This document shows, in pieces, positions 21,468 through 22,790 of a stretch of DNA of 22,790 nucleotides. Under the pieces are notes generated by a model that was not told the origin of the DNA, ran no database searches, and saw only the letters and a list, made by a program, of their open reading frames with translations. The position numbers and the translations under genes were made by a program. Position 1 is the stretch's first letter. Every line of letters starts with the position of its first letter. Source of the stretch: Alphaproteobacteria bacterium (GTDB lineage Bacteria > Pseudomonadota > Alphaproteobacteria > RS24); NCBI GenBank assembly GCA_022428185.1, contig JAKMCZ010000112.1, forward strand, positions 1 through 22,790, in the 5' to 3' direction.

Positions 21468-21872
21468 ATGCGGAGCACGCAGTATCAATTGCATTGGCAA
21501 GCAGTTCTTATGCTGGCTTTTTTGCTTTGCGCACCCTTTTCAACGGGCGAAACGCGCGGGTTTTTATCGACTATTGGCGATGTGCCGCTGGCCGAGGGTC
21601 TACAAGAATTGGCCGAAGGCGGATTTGTGTTCGACAAGCCGGAAGGGCGTATCGTGCAAATTACCGCAGCGCGCAGTGCCGATATAAGTCAGGCCGCGCT
21701 GGTGTCATTCTATTCAAAAAGTTTGCCCAATCTGGGCTGGCAGGCGCAGCAAGGGGCGCAAGCGCAAAGCGGTCTCTTGACATTTGCCCGTCATGGGGAA
21801 ATTCTGCGCCTGACCTTTAGCGGCGATTTGCTCATTTTTGATTTGATTCCCAAATCCGTAAGTCAGCCGTAA
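21468..21872 (+). CDS. Small secreted protein of unknown function downstream of mutM
   Basis: I do not recognise a named family. The 134-residue product starts with a Sec-type signal peptide (hydrophobic core AVLMLAFLLCAPF, about 12-24, cleavage likely near STGE). The mature part of about 105 residues contains DVPLAEGLQELAEGGFVFDK, then RIVQITAARSADISQAALVS, FYSKSLPNLGWQ and a C-terminal alternating hydrophobic stretch ILRLTFSGDLLIFDL. The pattern FYSKSLPNLGW looks like a small alpha/beta domain that I associate with conserved hypothetical proteins of alphaproteobacteria. There is no lipobox, no transmembrane segment after the signal and no metal-binding motif. GAGGGGG at 21455-21461 supports the ATG. 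It is probably co-transcribed with mutM and lies 38 bases before the hydratase gene. Confidence 0.8.
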   Translation: MRSTQYQLHWQAVLMLAFLLCAPFSTGETRGFLSTIGDVPLAEGLQELAEGGFVFDKPEGRIVQITAARSADISQAALVSFYSKSLPNLGWQAQQGAQAQSGLLTFARHGEILRLTFSGDLLIFDLIPKSVSQP

Positions 21873-21910
21873 AACAGGCCTAACAGGTCGGCAAAATAGG
21901 GAGCAGGCGC

Positions 21911-22687
21911 ATGAAATACGAAAACATATTGGTCGAGCAACGCGACAATGTCGGGCTCATTACCTTGCATCGCCCCAAAGCCTTAAACGCATTATGCGAT
22001 GCGCTGATGGACGAGCTGACCCACGCGATTGAGAAATTTGATGCCGATGACACGGTTGGCTGCATGGTGCTGACCGGCTCTGAAAAGGCCTTTGCGGCGG
22101 GTGCTGATATCAAGGAAATGTCGGAGAAGACTTATATTGATGTGATGCGAGAGGATTTCATCACCGCCAATTGGGAAGCGGCCGCCAAGGCGCGCAAACC
22201 GATTATTGCTGCCGTGGCCGGTTATGCGCTGGGCGGTGGGTGTGAATTGGCGATGATGTGCGACTTTATATTGGCCGCCGAAAACGCCAAATTCGGCCAG
22301 CCGGAAATAAATCTTGGGGTCATTCCGGGAGCCGGCGGCACACAGCGCCTGACCCGTTTTGTCGGCAAATCAAAAGCGATGGAAATGTGCCTGACCGGGC
22401 GCATGATGGACGCGCAAGAAGCCGAGCGTTGCGGGCTGGTCTCGCGGCTTGTCGCCGATGATGATTTGGTCGCCGAAGCGGTTGAGGTGGCGCAAAAAAT
22501 TGCTGAGAAATCGCTACCCTCCGTGTTGACGGCAAAAGAATGTGTCAATGTGGCCTATGAAACCGGGCTGAAAGAGGGTGTGCATTATGAACGCCGCGTC
22601 TTCCATTCATTGTTCGCATTTGAAGACCAAAGCGAGGGCATGGCGGCGTTTATTGAAAAGCGACAACCGAAATTCTCCGATAAATAG
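21911..22687 (+). CDS. Enoyl-CoA hydratase (crotonase family)
   Basis: This enzyme hydrates trans-2-enoyl-CoA to L-3-hydroxyacyl-CoA in beta-oxidation. The 258-residue protein has the crotonase fold signature: the CoA-binding segment KAFAAGADIKEM at 59-70, GYALGGGCELAMMCD with catalytic Glu112, and FGQPEINLGVIPGAGGTQRL with the second catalytic glutamate, Glu132. Both glutamates are present, which supports a true hydratase rather than another superfamily member. The C-terminal helix region (YERRVFHSLFAFEDQSEGMAAF) is typical. AGGGAG at 21898-21903 precedes the ATG by seven bases. No other beta-oxidation gene is adjacent. The substrate chain length cannot be told from sequence. Confidence 0.95.
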   Translation: MKYENILVEQRDNVGLITLHRPKALNALCDALMDELTHAIEKFDADDTVGCMVLTGSEKAFAAGADIKEMSEKTYIDVMREDFITANWEAAAKARKPIIAAVAGYALGGGCELAMMCDFILAAENAKFGQPEINLGVIPGAGGTQRLTRFVGKSKAMEMCLTGRMMDAQEAERCGLVSRLVADDDLVAEAVEVAQKIAEKSLPSVLTAKECVNVAYETGLKEGVHYERRVFHSLFAFEDQSEGMAAFIEKRQPKFSDK

Positions 22688-22724
22688 CAGCCAAATTGCC
22701 GATGGCGCTCGGGCGACATTTAAG

Positions 22725-22753
22725 TTGACGACCAAGCCCGTCGCCCCTATAAA
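22725..22753 (+). promoter_or_regulatory. Strong predicted promoter for a gene beyond the right edge
   Basis: TTGACG (22725-22730), a 17-base spacer and TATAAA (22748-22753) give a near-consensus vegetative promoter. It lies 37 bases after the enoyl-CoA hydratase stop and points out of the window. From memory of alphaproteobacterial gene order the next gene is often rpsT (ribosomal protein S20), but no coding sequence for it is visible here. Confidence 0.75.
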
Positions 22754-22760
22754 CCGCCTC

Positions 22761-22789
22761 ATATGAAGGCCTTGTTGGTGTCTTCATAT
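22761..22789 (+). promoter_or_regulatory. Palindromic hairpin at the very start of the downstream leader
   Basis: ATATGAAG (22761-22768) and CTTCATAT (22782-22789) are perfect 8-base inverted repeats separated by 13 bases. The first arm begins about where transcription from the adjacent promoter should start. It may be a 5'-end stabilising stem or part of a translational operator. The gene it controls is outside the window. Confidence 0.5.
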
Positions 22790-22790
22790 C

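Noticed and set aside
1..22790. Mobile element, prophage, CRISPR or defence island
   Set aside because: All genes are recognisable housekeeping or regulatory types in a conserved order; no transposase, integrase, spaced direct repeats, or compositional break was seen.

Overview
This window looks like a stretch of alphaproteobacterial core chromosome of moderate G+C content. The evidence is the nusA-ylxR-infB-rbfA-truB-rpsO-pnp translation/RNA cluster, an Irr-type Fur-family regulator divergent from fabA-fabB, and a ubiE-ubiB block divergent from mutM. I cannot name the genus from sequence alone. I see no insertion sequence, integrase, tRNA, rRNA, CRISPR array or toxin-antitoxin pair. Apart from nusA, which runs off the left edge, the genes look intact.

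Layout. (1) 2-8495, plus strand: nusA (3' part), ylxR, infB, rbfA, truB, rpsO and pnp, with overlapping or closely spaced genes. The only sizeable gap is a hairpin-rich rpsO-pnp intergenic region. A strong hairpin terminator follows pnp. (2) 8596-10331, minus strand: fabA then fabB, for anaerobic-type unsaturated fatty acid synthesis, converging on pnp. (3) 10461-13405, plus strand: irr and katG, each with its own predicted promoter. A perfect 7-1-7 palindrome resembling the Irr iron control element lies just upstream of the katG -35 box. A degenerate copy lies at the expected irr transcription start. This pair is the most interesting regulatory signal here. (4) 13427-20388, minus strand, read right to left: ubiE, ubiB, a gap of about 80 bp with inverted repeats, then coaBC, dut, an Rrf2-family regulator, cysK, a MoeB/ThiF-like E1 enzyme and a secreted SH3-like protein. 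(5) 20484-22687, plus strand: mutM (possibly leaderless), a small secreted protein of unknown function and an enoyl-CoA hydratase. The window ends in a strong promoter and a palindromic leader for a gene beyond the right edge.

How the genes work together. The first block makes factors for transcription elongation, initiation, ribosome maturation, tRNA/rRNA modification and RNA decay. The irr-katG block plausibly ties heme/iron status to a heme-dependent peroxidase. The coaBC-dut-rrf2-cysK-moeB run places a cysteine-making enzyme, a cysteine-consuming CoA enzyme and a sulfur-carrier activating enzyme around one Rrf2 regulator that lacks Fe-S cysteines. This suggests cysteine-responsive control, but that is inference. 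I found no convincing undescribed multi-gene system. The points worth a second look are mainly regulatory sites, structured leaders and a few altered motifs.
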